37,695 bases of DNA from Plakobranchus ocellatus. Its lineage: Eukaryota > Mollusca > Gastropoda > Plakobranchidae. Location of the stretch: the NCBI GenBank assembly GCA_019648995.1, contig BLXT01003738.1, positions 1,407,042 to 1,444,736 on the forward strand, in the 5' to 3' direction. Numbering within the stretch: position 1 is the stretch's first letter; each line of letters opens with the position of its first letter. Below the pieces are notes generated by a model. The model was not told the DNA's origin and did no database searches. It saw only the letters and a list, made by a program, of their open reading frames with translations. The position numbers and the translations under genes are program-made. This document shows, in pieces, positions 11,601 through 26,081 of the stretch.

Positions 11601-12930
11601 GAAAAGGAAAAGACAAGTAAAGGATCAAAAGATCAATTTTGACACTTAAATTTTGAACACGTGATAAAAGCACCATAAAAGATTTTTTTAATGTGTACCA
11701 ATCTCATCCACTTATTAACTTATGGATCCCTCCGACTGGGTTGAAATGAAATCTTTCATGACAGGGTTAAATGTTAACACATTTGTTTTGAATGCTGTAA
11801 TGAAAAAGAACTTTCTATAGACAGGCTTTCAAACAAACTGGCCTGCCATTTCCCTCATTTTATGGCACCTCTATACTTACATTTATTAAACAAAATGAAA
11901 TACTATGGTAGTAAGTAAGGCAGCAAACTGGCAATATGTCAAAATCATCTTATAAATAGAAGAAACAAGAAAGCAGAAATTGCACTACTCCAAAAGATTT
12001 CAATATTTTTCCTCGTGATCTTCCATTCACATTACACATAGAAAACACCAGTTTGCATGAGTGAGTATTTTTTGTATTAGTTTAAGAGGATGCTATATAA
12101 TTGAAACTTAAACTTTAAAAAAGAATATGAAGCCCCTTAAGTTTAAATGCTGTTTTTGATATTTAACTTCGTACAGCAAGACAAAGTTATCAATGTCTGC
12201 AGGAAACAAATTGGTTTATGATTAATGTAAGAAAAAGTGTATTCAATGTAATAAAGTTGTATCAGAAAAGTATCATATGAAAAAAGGTATTAAAAATATG
12301 TATCCACTTTAAGTTATCTGTCCAATATTATTTTTTTATGGAAACATGGCACATGTACATCCTGCTCTTTTGATGATATAACACATGTCTATAACATGAT
12401 GAATAATAATAAATATTATTCTGATCCCTTTTCACTTAAAAGTGCAGACAATTTTTCTGTGTTTGATTGTTTGCCAAGAGAAGATAATGTCTCTAAGATT
12501 GTGATAAAGTAAACAGCTTTTAGAAGTTATAGTTACTAGAAAAAAAAAAATTCTAAAAAAGTAGGCTTACACTATGAATGTCATCTTACACTCTAACTTT
12601 TCTTTCACTCTTTTGGTGAGCGTGCGTCTGTTTGAAATATATGCATCAATTTTTCTTATCTTCAAAACAATCTTTGCTTTCCTACTTTTCCCCATCTTTC
12701 TTTTTTATTTGTTTATCTCAAGTTTTAAACCAATATGCTGTTCCTCATGAGAGAAGTTATGATAAAAAAAAAGAAAATAGGTTGAAGATGCAAACCCAGT
12801 TTCCCCTATTTTAATTAAAAAGTGTCTGCTTTATAACTTTCATACAGTTTCTTGAACTTTCTTGAAAGATACATAAATCAGTCTCTATTGAAAAAAAACC
12901 ACAGCAATGGCCTATCCAGTCCTCCCCGAC
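5610..12930. other. Long AT-rich interval between the two genes; includes the transporter 3' UTR
   Basis: About 7.3 kb with no supported coding region, RNA gene or mobile element. Only small items are visible: four ACATAT units at 6553-6576, long A and T runs, and a TACCGGTA palindrome at 9591-9598. The ABCA3-like transcript must end somewhere here. On the minus strand an AATAAA occurs at 12709-12704, about 220 nt past the stop, and an ATTAAA nearer at about 12815, but AATAAA-like strings are common in this AT-rich sequence. The true cleavage site is therefore unresolved. Confidence 0.55.
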
Positions 12931-13173
12931 TTAAATTACAGGCTCTTCTTCAATCAATCTCTCCTCCTCCACATCATTGCCCTCATCAGCTCCACCACAA
13001 TGGAAGCAGGGGCAACATCGTTGCAATATAGACAATCTTGATCCAGGAAGAGGAGGAACATCTTCACGGGACATACGAGCAAAAGAGATGAAGACTTGCT
13101 CAAGGGAAGTCTGACTCACTAGGTAATCCTCCAGATTATAACGTGCCTGTGCTCGCTCCATTTCACCAAACAC
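12931..13173 (-). CDS. ABCA3: ABCA3-like exon 24: C-terminal domain and tail, stop codon
   Basis: The acceptor CCAATGCAAG ends at 13174 and the TAA stop is at 12933-12931. It encodes residues 1722-1801. [18 protein letters not shown] is the conserved ABCA ending, including the VFxxFA motif (1748-1753). A lineage-specific tail follows, with a Cys cluster (CCPCFHC, 1774-1780) and an acidic end holding EEERLI (1790-1795), which fits the [DE]xxxL[LI] sorting consensus. Confidence 0.95.
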   Translation of the reverse strand: MFGEMERAQARYNLEDYLVSQTSLEQVFISFARMSREDVPPLPGSRLSILQRCCPCFHCGGADEGNDVEEERLIEEEPVI

Positions 13174-16100
13174 CTTGCATTGGCAGCGAAAAGAGAGAAG
13201 ACAGTATTGAATTATATATAGGTACAGACTGATATGTTTGCATATTATTCTTTCTTAATCTTATTAAGGGAGATGGGGATGCTATAAAGCTCTCATTGTA
13301 TATTTTTCAAATCTCATCTTTAATGAATTGCCCTTGATTTTCCGTGTTGGGACCACACAATTCACTGATTTTAAAGGGGAAATTGACTTATTTATGAATA
13401 TTCAATCACAAAAAATTAACTTGAAACATATTTTATAAATTATTGACTTCCAACTTTGCTGAAGCCATATTGCAGATATTTTAGCTTTTAAAGCCAGCTT
13501 TTACCAACTAAGAGCCGTGATACATCTGCACATGGTGCGACTACATCATTTTTGAAAGATTTCATTAATCAGTTGTTTTTTATCAAACTGAAATTCATTC
13601 TGTCTCCAAAAGTCTGTAATAGTAACCAAGACTTCTAATAGACAAAAGATGCATATGCCTCAATTCAGTGTACCCCCTATCCATTATTCTAAATATGAGA
13701 AGAAAACAAATTCTGCTCACCTGTGCCCACGACAATTTCGTGTCCTTAACATGATAATTCAACATATTCTCATGAATGTCTGTGAGAACACAATCGTTGA
13801 AGGTTCTAGACATGAAATCTCTTAGGGGTTCAAGATCTGGAGGACTCCCATCCTCAGGGAATGACACTTTGGTCGTAATAGTGTAACCCTCACCAAACTT
13901 AGTCTTCAGATGCTGTGGGCTGCCCAGGCAGCGGAATTGACCATTGACCATAATTGCAAGTCGGGTGCACAGAGCCTCACACTCCTCCATACTGGCAATG
14001 TTGGTGAGGTGTTCAGAGAAAAAGACAAAAGTTTTAATTGTTTATTAATTTCTTACTCATGAAAGTTTCAAAGTTATTGTTTTTTGTGCACAGAGCCTGT
14101 TTACTACAAGCCGATTTCAGATTTTGAGGCCCCAGCCAGACCTAGGTATTGGTGGCAGCTCAAATTTGCAATTAAAATGCTAAAGTATAAAAGAAAAAAA
14201 AATCAAGTGTAAAAGGAAAATAAAAAAATCAGGTTAATTTAATCATTAATCTTTTCTCAATCAGATAAGGATTAAGGTCCCTATAATCTTGATACAAACA
14301 TAAATAATTTTTAGATATCAATTATATAAGTTCCATCGGAAAAGTAACTTTAAAGCTACTCGCTTTCTTTCACAGCACATTTAAAAAGCAGCAATCATCT
14401 GGTAACCGTGAAATGAGAATCAAGGATAAGAAGAGAAAAACATTATTATTAAAGTAGAAAAAAGAGAAAATATAAGAGTAATGGGAAGTAAAGTAAACAT
14501 TAAAAAAACCTACAGGGATAACAAAAAATATTCAATTTGATAGGAGAAACATCCCCATGACAAATATAAAAAGAGATATATTTTTGAAAGAATGCAAGGG
14601 TCCAGAAACAAAGGAATATTAAAAAAACTATCAAGTTCTGACCTGTGTGAGGTAAGTACTAATGTCTTGCCACTGTCCCTGACTGCAGCCAACACCTCCC
14701 AAAGCATACGTCTGGCAACAGGGTCCATACCTGTTGTTGGTTCATCCAGAAATACAACCTCAGGATCCCCAATCAGTGCAATAGCAGTGCTCAGTTTGCG
14801 CTTGTTGCCGCCACTGCAAAGGAAGCAAGTAAAATAAATTGTGTATAATTAATAATGAACAAAGCTATTACAGTAAGGCTCAATTACTTGTACATGTGAG
14901 ACAAAGAAACGCCCCTGAAACAGTGAAAAATAAGACTCAAAATAAGCAAAAGTGATGAATCGCTAACATACTTGGGAGTCAATAAATGACACAAAAAAAA
15001 TATACAACAGAGAGCAGTGACTGTATCTAATATTGATACCTGTATGTTTGACATTGCTTGTCGGCATGCTGGGTCAAAAGCAGTTTGTCCATTAACATGT
15101 CTACATTTGCACTGATATCTTCCTCATAAATACCCCGCAACCTGGCAAACAAGAACAAGGTCTCCCTCCCTGTCAACTGACCAATCAGGGCATCAAATTG
15201 AGGGCAGTAGCCTAAATGTTTACGAGCCTGTTGAGAGAAAAGGTTACATACAGGTAACCAAATGAAGAGAAGCAGTATTATGGGGGAATGAAGAGAAAGA
15301 ACAAGGGATATTGATTAGGCAACAACTTTATACTGTCCATTTTTTAACATACTGTAAGATATTTTTGAAAATGGATACTAACCACAGAGACAACACTATG
15401 AAGGTGTGAAGCAATTGAAAATTGACATTTAAATTTGATCCTTCACTTGAAACTTTTCACACCCTTTTTTTTTTGTCTGAACAAAAACGAATCTGTGGAA
15501 AATAATAAATCTGATCAAGGAATTTCACTAAATGGTTTTCTCAATTCATACTGTCTTGCTGTCAATTATTTAGAGAATGTAACTTACTGATACAGTAGAA
15601 TCTCATAGTTGGCCATTAAATATAAAATGTTTACATATTTTCTTACTAACTAACATACCTAGTTATCTAGGTAATCTAAATGTAATTTTTAAAAAATGGC
15701 AGACATTAAAAGATGAGTATATTATTTGGGTTTCATTTAATTATAAAGCAGAAAGAAAAATGTTCTGATTTATTCTGAAGTACAAACCATCTCTTTCTGC
15801 ATCTTCAAGCTTAAACAGTCCAAATAAGCGTCACCGGCACTTATATCCGAGTCTCCTGTCAGCATCATGAAAGTGCTAGTTTTCCCTGCACCGTTTATTC
15901 CCAGGAGCCCAAAACATTCCCCAGATGGAATCCCTACACTGAGCCCATCAACAGCAAGGAATGAGCCGTAGTACTTTGTGAGATTGTGAACTACAAGCTT
16001 GTCAGAGCTGGAAGGAAAATTAATTTTTATTCAATATTAATTATTTTTCAAAATTTACAAGTAATTATTCCTTACCAAACATACAAAACAATTCTCTAGT

Positions 16101-19100
16101 GTCACCACAGAACAATTATTGTGTGAAAAAAATTGACCATGGTGATATTTTTTATGCTTTCTTGAGAGCCCCAATCATAGATTGTGTGTGATATCAAACA
16201 CTTTCAAACCCTGCCAAAGGCAGTAAAATAATTTGGATGTCTTAAAATCAAAATTGGCAAGATAACATAAAAACTCATGATTTGAAGAAAAAGGATCAGA
16301 AGATCTGTGAGTGGGAAAAAGCAATGGCATAAGCTAATATGCAAGAAAAATATACAACTTTAGGCTTTGCAAACATTGCTCTAAAAAACAACCATAAAAG
16401 GGTGAATATTTTCAAATGCTTCACATTACAAAGCATTTACAACATTTCCACTTACTCGAGTCGCCCGTCTTGAACCAAATTAGATATTCTGATTCTTTCT
16501 CTAACAACATCTTCGTCCTCTTGTACTCCAGTGAGATTGTTAGAGATCTCTGATCTTGCTGTATGAGAGGGTACCTCATTATATGAGCTTATGGCAAGAC
16601 GTATCTGCAAAATGAAAAGAAAAAATTTCAAGGCATATATTAATAATTCTGAAAAAAAGTATTCAACACGAGACAATTTAACAAGAACACAGATTGACAA
16701 AAAACAAAAAAAACAACAAAAAATAACTAGCAATTGACTAAACATAAAAGAAAAGGAAGTTTCTCCATTAACTCCAGATTGACGGTACGTAGTGACTGAG
16801 GCTAGGTGCCCTCCATAAAAACATAACTTAAATAATAGATGTAGAATCTTGCTTAGAACTAGGGTTTTGGAGAAAAAACATGGCCCTAACCTGCAACCCC
16901 TCTAGCTAGTACTGACTAGATCTAGATTTAGATTGAATCTAAGTCTAGATAAGGTCTAGAGTTGGCGGGATTTCCATTCTTTTTAACATTAATGCAATCC
17001 ATCTAATTTTAGCTTTCATTTTATTGAAAAGTCACACCCAGAAGCATGTGATGTGTTTTTCAGCTTTGTGTAAAGGATGACTTTTTTTATATTAGCCTTC
17101 TAAAATCTGGAGGATACCTAGCCACTGAGAAATCACATTCTTCATCTGAAGGGCACTTAGCGTTTCCCAAAAGAAAAAACGATCTTATAATTAAACTTAT
17201 AAAAATTTTGTCCCTATCTTTTTTTAGAAAAAATTTTTGATTTATTTTAATCAATTTTCCACGGTGAAAAACAGTAAAGGTATGCCTATATTGCAGTAAG
17301 ATAGGACAAGAAAATATTATTTTAATACAAAAGACGCCACCATGACATGAGACAGCTTGTTAAGACAATCAGTCTCAGAAAGCACCATCCTTAAACATGA
17401 AACACGTCAAGCACTGCCAGACTTTCTAAAAAGTGTTGAGAAAATTTAAATATCAAATAATACCAAGTATGGCAACTGCCCCTACTTATTTTACAACAAT
17501 AGTTGTTTTTGTCACAAAACATCTCTTTTTGTCATGGCACTACATAAATTTACTTCCTTAATATATTTCTATGTAAACTATGATTTTTTATACTGTATAA
17601 ATATGTACAAGTGAAGTAATCTTAAAGTTAAAAGTGGACATACTGCAATTGTATGGCAGTTTAAATTTATTTGGGGGAGAGGTGCGGGTGGCAAAGAAAA
17701 CCCCAATATGTCTTTCTCCTCGTAATTTATGGCTATTTTTGATCAAATGAAACGTAATGCTATTTATGCTAATAGATTGAATTGAGTAGAATCGACGACA
17801 TTTGCAAACTGATTGACTTTAACGAAAATATCACCAGCAAAACACTCTAAACCTACCCTCTGAAGAAATCCAGACTCCAGCATGGCTAAGAGCACCCACA
17901 GAACAACACCCTGAATGCTTAAGAAGAAAAGCATTCGGCCAATTCCATTTTTTTCCCAGCCCAGAAAGTTCTTGTTGTGGTATAAGCAGAACTCACCACA
18001 ATTGCCTGAAACAGATTTGATTTGTCACAGTTTACTTTTTACCTTCAAGATTCTTGACCTGTTATTTTGGTATAAGTGGTATCTTCCAGCCATGGTAAAG
18101 GTAGAAAATGTAATTTTGAAAAAGAATGTCTAACTAATGCAAATAGTTGAATGTTTTATAAATATCATTAGGTGTCTGAGGTAGGGTCAAGAAGAGAAAA
18201 ATGAAACATTTATACTACAATTTCTTTAAAAAAAATTTTATTAAAGATGCTTACCGACACAACAAGGATTGGTCATATTGATAGTTTTAAAAAAAGGGCA
18301 GAACTGGTCCACAGGTTTGCAGATTTCCAAGTTCTGCTGGTTCTGGTAAAACTCAAAGAGGCCTTGGGCCAATGAGAAGTTGGGGAAGAGAACCATAAAT
18401 AACCACTCCAGGATAGTGGATGTTTGCTGCAGGCCGATCTGAGGGATGCTGAATATAATCACCACCAGCATGAAGAGGACTCCTGGAAATTAAAGGTTGT
18501 GGACAGAGTGTAAATTTTTGACTGCAGGGAAAATATGCATTTCCCACTTTTTTAAAACTAAATTAATAATTGCTTTAAAATAACCTATACTAATATAATA
18601 AAACAAAAAGAAATAAAAAGTCCCTTTTTTATCCAGCCTTATAATTAAACCTTACATCTGTGTATTTATGGTCTGCCCTTTGAGAGCACATAAACCTCTA
18701 AAAGCAGTACTATAATAAAGGGGAAAAATATTTCCTATAAAACTCGAGAAAAAAATACACCCTACACAAATTAAAACAGGGCAGGTAAGTAAATTACAGA
18801 GGTAAAAACCTTTTTCTTTAAAGTTCCTACTTATGCTTTTTTTTCAGCCTTCAATGACAAATATTTATAGAGTATCTTTGCTAAAAACATTAATCACAGG
18901 GTATTGTTAAAAACGCAAAACATTACATTAAAAAAACTTTTCTTTCCAACGTCCACCACAACAGATGTATTATTTGAAACTACACAAATCTCTTGGTAAT
19001 ATAAAACATGTTTAATTTAAAGTTCTTAAAAAAAAAATACATTTTAAAATTTTGTTTGTGATGCCATGGAAAGTGCTATGAAAAAGTGCTGAAAACTATG

Positions 19101-22100
19101 TAGATTTGGACCCACCTGTGATTATGTTGAACATTGTGATCCAGACATACGCTGTTGAAGGTACTGTAAAGGCAAAAGAGAAGAGGTACATGTAGGGAAG
19201 CATGGCCCAGCCATACAGGACAAACAGAAGAATAATATGGAGCCAATGTAAGTCTTGTGTGAACGGGTCTATGGAGAATATGAAGAAAACCACAATGATA
19301 AGCAAGCAAGGGATCAAGTAGTTGATGATATCCCAGCAAAAAGTTGACAACCAAAAGTTGGCCGGGTGGACACCACTCACAAACTGAATGTGCTTGGCCT
19401 TGATGGTGCGCTCTCGCACCAGAAACAAGACAAAGCTGCTTGCAAGGAAAGCCATGCCAAAGGTCATGTTGAAACCTAAGGTAAAGCCAGTTGGATCCTT
19501 GCCTAGGCCTTGATTATTTATCTGTGGAGAGAAACAAGATTGTAGATGTTAGAAACTGTTAGCATGTATATTTGTAAATCTGAGCAGTATAATGTTTAGG
19601 ACATATTAATGCCTTCAAAGTACAATATGCCTGAAATTGGACAAAATTAGTTAATCAGGCAATTTATTGTTTCTGTTAAGGCAAAAATGTCCCTTGAAAA
19701 GATACACAAGCCTAAAATTATTCACAATAAAACATCGAACAGGATAAAAGTATAAGTATGAAGCAAGCGGGGGACAGCAGGAGTGATGGGATGGAAGAGA
19801 AAGAGACTGAGAAAAAAACATAAAAGAAAAGAAAAGGTTATGACATTTTGTAAATAATTCAATAGAAACATTATTTCTGCACTGAAGAAAAATATAATTT
19901 ACATTGTTTTTGACCAACTTACATGAAACTATAATTGTAAACATTAAGGAACAAAAACCCTATTAAAAACTGAAGTAAGGAATAAGTTAAATGTACAGGG
20001 ATGCCAGTGGCCTCTGGCAAAAAAGCAGGAAACTTCACAGTAATACAGTTTTCTCAAAGTTGTAGTTAAAGTATAATTGGCTCCTAAGTAATAAAAATAA
20101 GGCAAAAAATCGGAAATCCTGTTAAAATCGGAAAACTGGCATCCCTGAAATGTAGCAATATTTATTGCACAAGATCAGTTTCTTTGCAAAACATAATATT
20201 CTTAACTGTATGACTACCCTAAGCTGGTTTTTCAGGCTCAAAATATTGCTACATTTGGACCCTAACTGGCTCAGTATAAATGCGTTAATATTTATATGAA
20301 GTACTAATTTATGCACAAACTCGAGATTTACACTTCTGTTCCTTTTTCACAAAGTTTGAAAGTTAGAAAGAATTGATTACATAGATATTTTGTTCCATTT
20401 TCAATGTATATGTGTATTAAGGGCCGTAATTTATCAATATCAATATGATACTAATTTCTATTTTTGCTGTAAATCAAAAAGTATTCAACCTTTTTTAACA
20501 ACTGTTGGTGTATACATGCCTATGAAATCACAATTTATAAAAGTCTACCTTTCAAGGCCAATTGATTATCAGTAGATTTAGAACAGATTATACTTGGTCA
20601 TTTATTATTGAAATTTTTTAAATCGAGTTTGCTGTATTTTCAAAATGAAAAAAAGAACAATTTTTCTTTTTTGGTGCTCTACATCCACTTCCATTCAATT
20701 TGATATATAATTTATTTGGTTCTATGCTATAGAAAAGTCCAATATTAGCTTTTTACAAAATGGAGAGCCAACTTTATAATAATCTCATTCTAACCCTGTG
20801 TCCAGTTCCAAAATATGTGGTAGAAGTGAATTAATTAATCTATAAAAATATTGTGCTAAAGAAAAGAAGCCAGGAAATATATAGAGCTATGCACTAAAAA
20901 AAAATATGATTGTTTTTAAAAAAAAGTTTCAGAGCTGAAAAAAAAAGGTATAGCAAAGGTTAAAAATGATCTTCTTCTTCACCTTATCATGTACTGTTTG
21001 AGGAAGGGGGTGGTTGATTGTATCAATGCTGTAATGGTCACTGTTGGTGAACAACTGAAGAAGGCCATTGTATAGACTGGCCAATGAGATAGCAATGCTG
21101 TTGAAAGGGAAAAAAACTACCTAATAATGAATATTATATAAAACCATTCAATTCATAATATATTTCATCTATTTTGAATAAAATTTATGAAATAAATTAC
21201 AAATTTGAAAAAATACTCCCAAATATCTTCTTTTGAAAATGTGTGTATAACTTGTATGATTATATAACTTTATTGATTCAAATTTTAAAAGTATATTGTC
21301 ATATTTAAGTAGATTATCCTTTATATTGCACTCTTCCATAATGTGAGAGCATTAAAATTATATAAATAAACACCTAAATTGTTAGTGAAACAATATCAAA
21401 AATGTAAAAGGAGCAACAATGCTTCTTGAATTATTTGTGTGTTGCATTAAGGCTATTGCACTTATTTTGTTAGTAGGAGCAGTCTTCAAGCAAAAGAAGC
21501 ATCTTTTAACACCATATTAACCTATGATCAAAATTATCTTGGGAAAAAAAATATGCATTATGGACTTGACGCTTTTTTGGCAGCATTTTAAACAAGAATT
21601 TTTATTGATTAAAACTTTTTTTTTCTCTATTATTCCATGTTTTTCTCGTTCCATTAGTATATTTTATTTTCTAAGAATACCATCACATGTGTAATATAGT
21701 GACTTCATTACCTGTGGTAACCTTGGTTGTTATAGTAAGCAGTGGCTGTCAGTACATTTTGCCTGCCGCCAAAGTCTGCTGCGAGGAGATATCGCAGATT
21801 GTATGAGGCTAATCCCTTCGTCCCAGCTATTTTGAGATAGTCATAAGCTGTCATGCCCTTATGAAACTCAGACTGGGCACTAACATTTATGGTCTTGGAG
21901 GAGCCCGAGAACTGTGCAGCATAGGAGGCAGCTGCATGCCAAGCTATAGAATATGTGCTGTTGAGGCCAAAAGGTATGTAGTTATCTTTAAACTGTGAGG
22001 ATGTGAGCTCGAGGGCAGGCATGGATGTAAAAGATGGCAGAGTCTTGATGACCACAATGCCCATGATAGTGTAAAAAAGTGGAACAATCAGCTGTGAAAG

Positions 22101-25100
22101 AGTGACCAACTTGTTGCGCAGGGTATGAAGTATTCGCTTTGTCAGCATGGCTCGGAACTGTTGTAGATGCAGAAGTCCACCGCTATTTTTTCTCATCCTT
22201 GGCTCAGAACCTGCAATACAAGTATGAAAAGTGGATCATTTATTTTGCACTGGCATTAAACTGCAAAACAAATAATTATACTCTTAATCTTAATTCAAGC
22301 CCAATCTACCTTAAATAATCATTATCTCACAAGAGTTTTAATGTTCAAAATCTTCAGTTCATACAGAAAACCGTAATTATATTGAAAAATCACATGATAT
22401 ATCTTTCCTGCTCCTTGAGTTTTCTTACCAAGGAGTAAGTCTGTATCAGCGTTTATATGCCAGTCACTGGGGTGTGAAGCACCGGAAAAGTGTCGGACTC
22501 TCTCTACACCGTTTGCAGAGCGAGACATTGGGAAGAAGCAAGATCCATTGATGGCCCCATTGTTGCTTGCAGTCAGAACAGGTGTGCTGCCACTGCTGTT
22601 GCTGCTAACTGCGGGGCTGGCCGGTAATGCTTTGGGGCTAGATGGCCTGGGAGCCTGGTGTTGCAATCGCTCCTTAATATTTCCTTCACCAGACTCACCC
22701 ACTCTGAAAAGATACAGGGAGAAAGTTAGCCATCAATAAAATTTGATCTTTTCAATATTTTTTTTTTTTTTAGTATTTCAACAAACCCCCACAAACGTTT
22801 CAAACAATATTACAAGCTTAAATCAATTGCATTGCAATGAATTTGCAGAACTCTAAAAGAAATTTATGAAGCAGTCTTTGAGAGATTATATGGAGAACCA
22901 AGATGTAACAAAAGACTGACAAGTTTGACAGCCTCAGCTTTTGATATTCTCAATTCAGGTAATAATATTCAGTGACAAACTTGGGGGTTCAAAGAAAAAT
23001 AGCTCTTATTACACCTAATAGTAGATTAAAAGCAAAACTTATGCAAACAGTAACAGTGACATAATACTAATATGGTAAATGGACGAAAATAGATCATCTT
23101 TTTTATTTTCACGGTTCTAGAAATTTTCAGTCAGATCTTGCCCTCCAGAGAAACAAGGGTCAATACCGTATAAAGACTTCCTCCATTGTGGTCACTGAGG
23201 CCCCAAAACTGCTGATGCCAAGCTGGACCTGCCTGGCCTCCAACTCTGTAAACAGGGCCTCAAAATGGCGCACCTGAGACTGAGGGAGAATGTAACTCAG
23301 CTCAGCCCCTATATTGCTTTCCAGCTCTGCCCCAGGGATGTGAGACTCAACAACGGTGGTCACCTGATTCACATCGCATCCAGAATCTTTCACCACTACC
23401 ATGTGGTAGCCAGCACCTTTTAACAAGTTTATAGAGACAGAAAAGATATGTAATGAGAATTAGTCTTGTGCGCAAATGTTATAGAATTTATAATTTCACT
23501 GCATTACATAATTTAATGTGAAGACATGTTTCCTTTTCTTTATCATAATTATTCTCAAAGTCAGGTACTATTGATATTCAATATAGGACGCAAGTGGGTA
23601 AGTATCTAGCATGAAACAAAGTCAGCAGGAATTCATATAGCTTTACATAGAAATTTACCACATATGTAGGATTACACATGTATAGTTTAAATTATTATGC
23701 TTGTTTCTTTTGTGGGGATAGTCTTTTGCTATTGTTAGGCAGATCATTCTATAAGCCATTTTTTCCTGCAGAAGCAAATCAAATGAATGCAATGATCTGG
23801 TTTACTTTTGGAGTTTACTTCATACAAACTGAAGCAAGATATGAAATTACATTCAGCAAAGACAGAAAAAAAAAGGTTTGAAAAAGTGTTCATAAAAAAA
23901 AGAACAGATTTTTACCATATTTCTTCTTGAGGAACAGTGAGCTTCCACAGCATTTGACAACCCCCTCTGCCATGATTGCAATGCGGTCACCTAACAAATC
24001 AGCTTCATCCATGAAATGTGTGCTGAGGACCATAGTGCGACCTCCTCGGTTCTTCTGCAGCACAGTCCAGATGCTACGCCGAGCATTGGGGTCAAGGCCA
24101 CTTGAGGGCTCATCTAGAAAAACAACCTGCAACAAAATAGTCATCATGTATTGAGGAAAAAGCTCATGGATATTAAAAAAGTCTGAATAACCTCAAACTA
24201 ATCTCTTAAGATTACACAGAAACAGATGTTTTGAAGAAAATTTTCATGGTGAAAATACCACAAATGACAGTTTGTCAAGCAGAAGCTTGGTGTTGGTTTT
24301 CTTATCGTTACATTGTTTTTTTCACTAAACACCAACATCTCAATTCATAAACAACATCATTTTTTATAAACCTTTGTTGGTCATTTTAATCTGGGTCTAT
24401 AAATTTGCATTAGTTTTAACCTTGTGATGCCATGTTTTTACTAGTATTTCTTTCTTGCGTTAACAAAAGAGTGTCAGAGTTGAACTGAACCTTATTAAGT
24501 GCCAGAGCAAGTTTTGCTGCCTACTAAACAATTAAATCCTACTAATTTTTTTTTCTATTTCCCCCTTGTCTGTCTCCCTCCCCCCACTGTCTCTCTGTGT
24601 GGATTAATGGTCATAAACACATCCACCTCATTCAGTATTAAAACATTTGCTTTCTTTTCATTACATGAAATCTTACACTGTTATGAAAAAAACCTGCCAA
24701 AGGTCTAGCACTTGCTTTCACAAGCACCATACAAAGCGTTGACTCAACGCATTTCTTTTAAAACTTACATTATTTGTATCATTAACACAATTTAATTTTT
24801 CAGCCAAGGTTTTCCTTAGCTGAATCTGCCTTTGGATAATGCAAACCATCGTTTCATTTCTTGGCTTTCTCATGTCATTTCTGTTCTTTAACTGAATATC
24901 TAATATAGAATTAATTTGAGATTTCAGTAAGATTATTTATCTATTTCTACGGGAAAGTTAATCTTTTGAATTCAGAATCTGATGAGGAAAAGCAGGTCTA
25001 ATGCGCATGTTGTACGCTATGCAGGGATCTTGTCAGTGAAATTAATGACTACTGCATGTGACAATCTATTACTCATATCCTTTTCAACACCATAATAAAG

Positions 25101-26005
25101 ACACTGTCCTAAAAGAGTAACTAAAAATGACCAAATGTAAGGTTTGGGACATCATCCAGTATGAGAAAAAAAAAAAACATTAAACAAAAATCAAAATTTG
25201 TTTCTATTTTGCAGAGCCACTGATGAGGACATTCTTGAAAGCTAAAAATACATAAGAAGATGAATTATAAATTATTGCTGTTCTTAGAAATTTTCTGTTT
25301 ACTTTTGAGTTTCCTATGAGTGCGATGCACACAGAGAGTTTCCGCTTCATTCCACCAGACAGAGTCTTAGAGCGCGCCTTCAGCTTTGGCAGAAGTTCTG
25401 TATCTCTTAACATTTCTTCACACTGCGGCACCACCTCGGCTCTGGGGACTCCCTTCAACTGAAGAAGCAAATTATCTTAACGTCACAAAAAAACGTTCAA
25501 AAAACTTTTTGACTTTATTTCAACTCTTTTAATTTAAAGAAAATAAAACAAGCATGACAGGTAAATGCTGAATAAAGATAAAATCTGAAAGTTTTTTTTT
25601 AAATGATCAAAACACATATATTTGATGGTTGATATTTTCATATTTCTTAGAAAATGGACAGACTGAATATTTAGAGCATATCTTATTTGTTTTAAGCAAG
25701 CCTTTGAAAGCAAACTTAATTTTTTTTTTTTCAATTCACTCTTCATATCCAATTAATGCACTAAATAAGTTTATAGAATAAGGTTTTTTAAATCGCCAAC
25801 GCACGAAATATACAACATGAAAAACAGGTATTTCAATGTTACCAATTGGAAACAAAACTTCACTTTTCTGTTTGAGGAAACACATGACAGAAAGGAAATC
25901 ACTCACATATCCANNNNNNNNNNNNNNNNNNNNNNNNNNNNNNNNNNNNNNNNNNNNNNNNNNNNNNNNNNNNNNNNNNNNNNNNNNNNNNNNNNNNNAT
26001 ATATA

Positions 26006-26081
<76 letters not shown>

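Noticed and set aside
12704-12709. AATAAA as the definite poly(A) signal of the transporter
   Set aside because: Plausible position, but AATAAA-like strings are too frequent in this AT-rich region to assign without transcript data.
14592-14837. Plus-strand ORF of 81 codons
   Set aside because: Antisense shadow of NBD2 exon 22, which has conserved Walker B and signature motifs on the minus strand.
19651-19944. 97-codon minus-strand ORF in the intron between exons 15 and 16
   Set aside because: Composition is typical of AT-rich intron translation (Phe, Asn, Leu, Ser) and it has no matching ABCA segment; exons 15 and 16 join without it.
23927-24154. Plus-strand ORF of 75 codons
   Set aside because: Antisense shadow of NBD1 exon 11.
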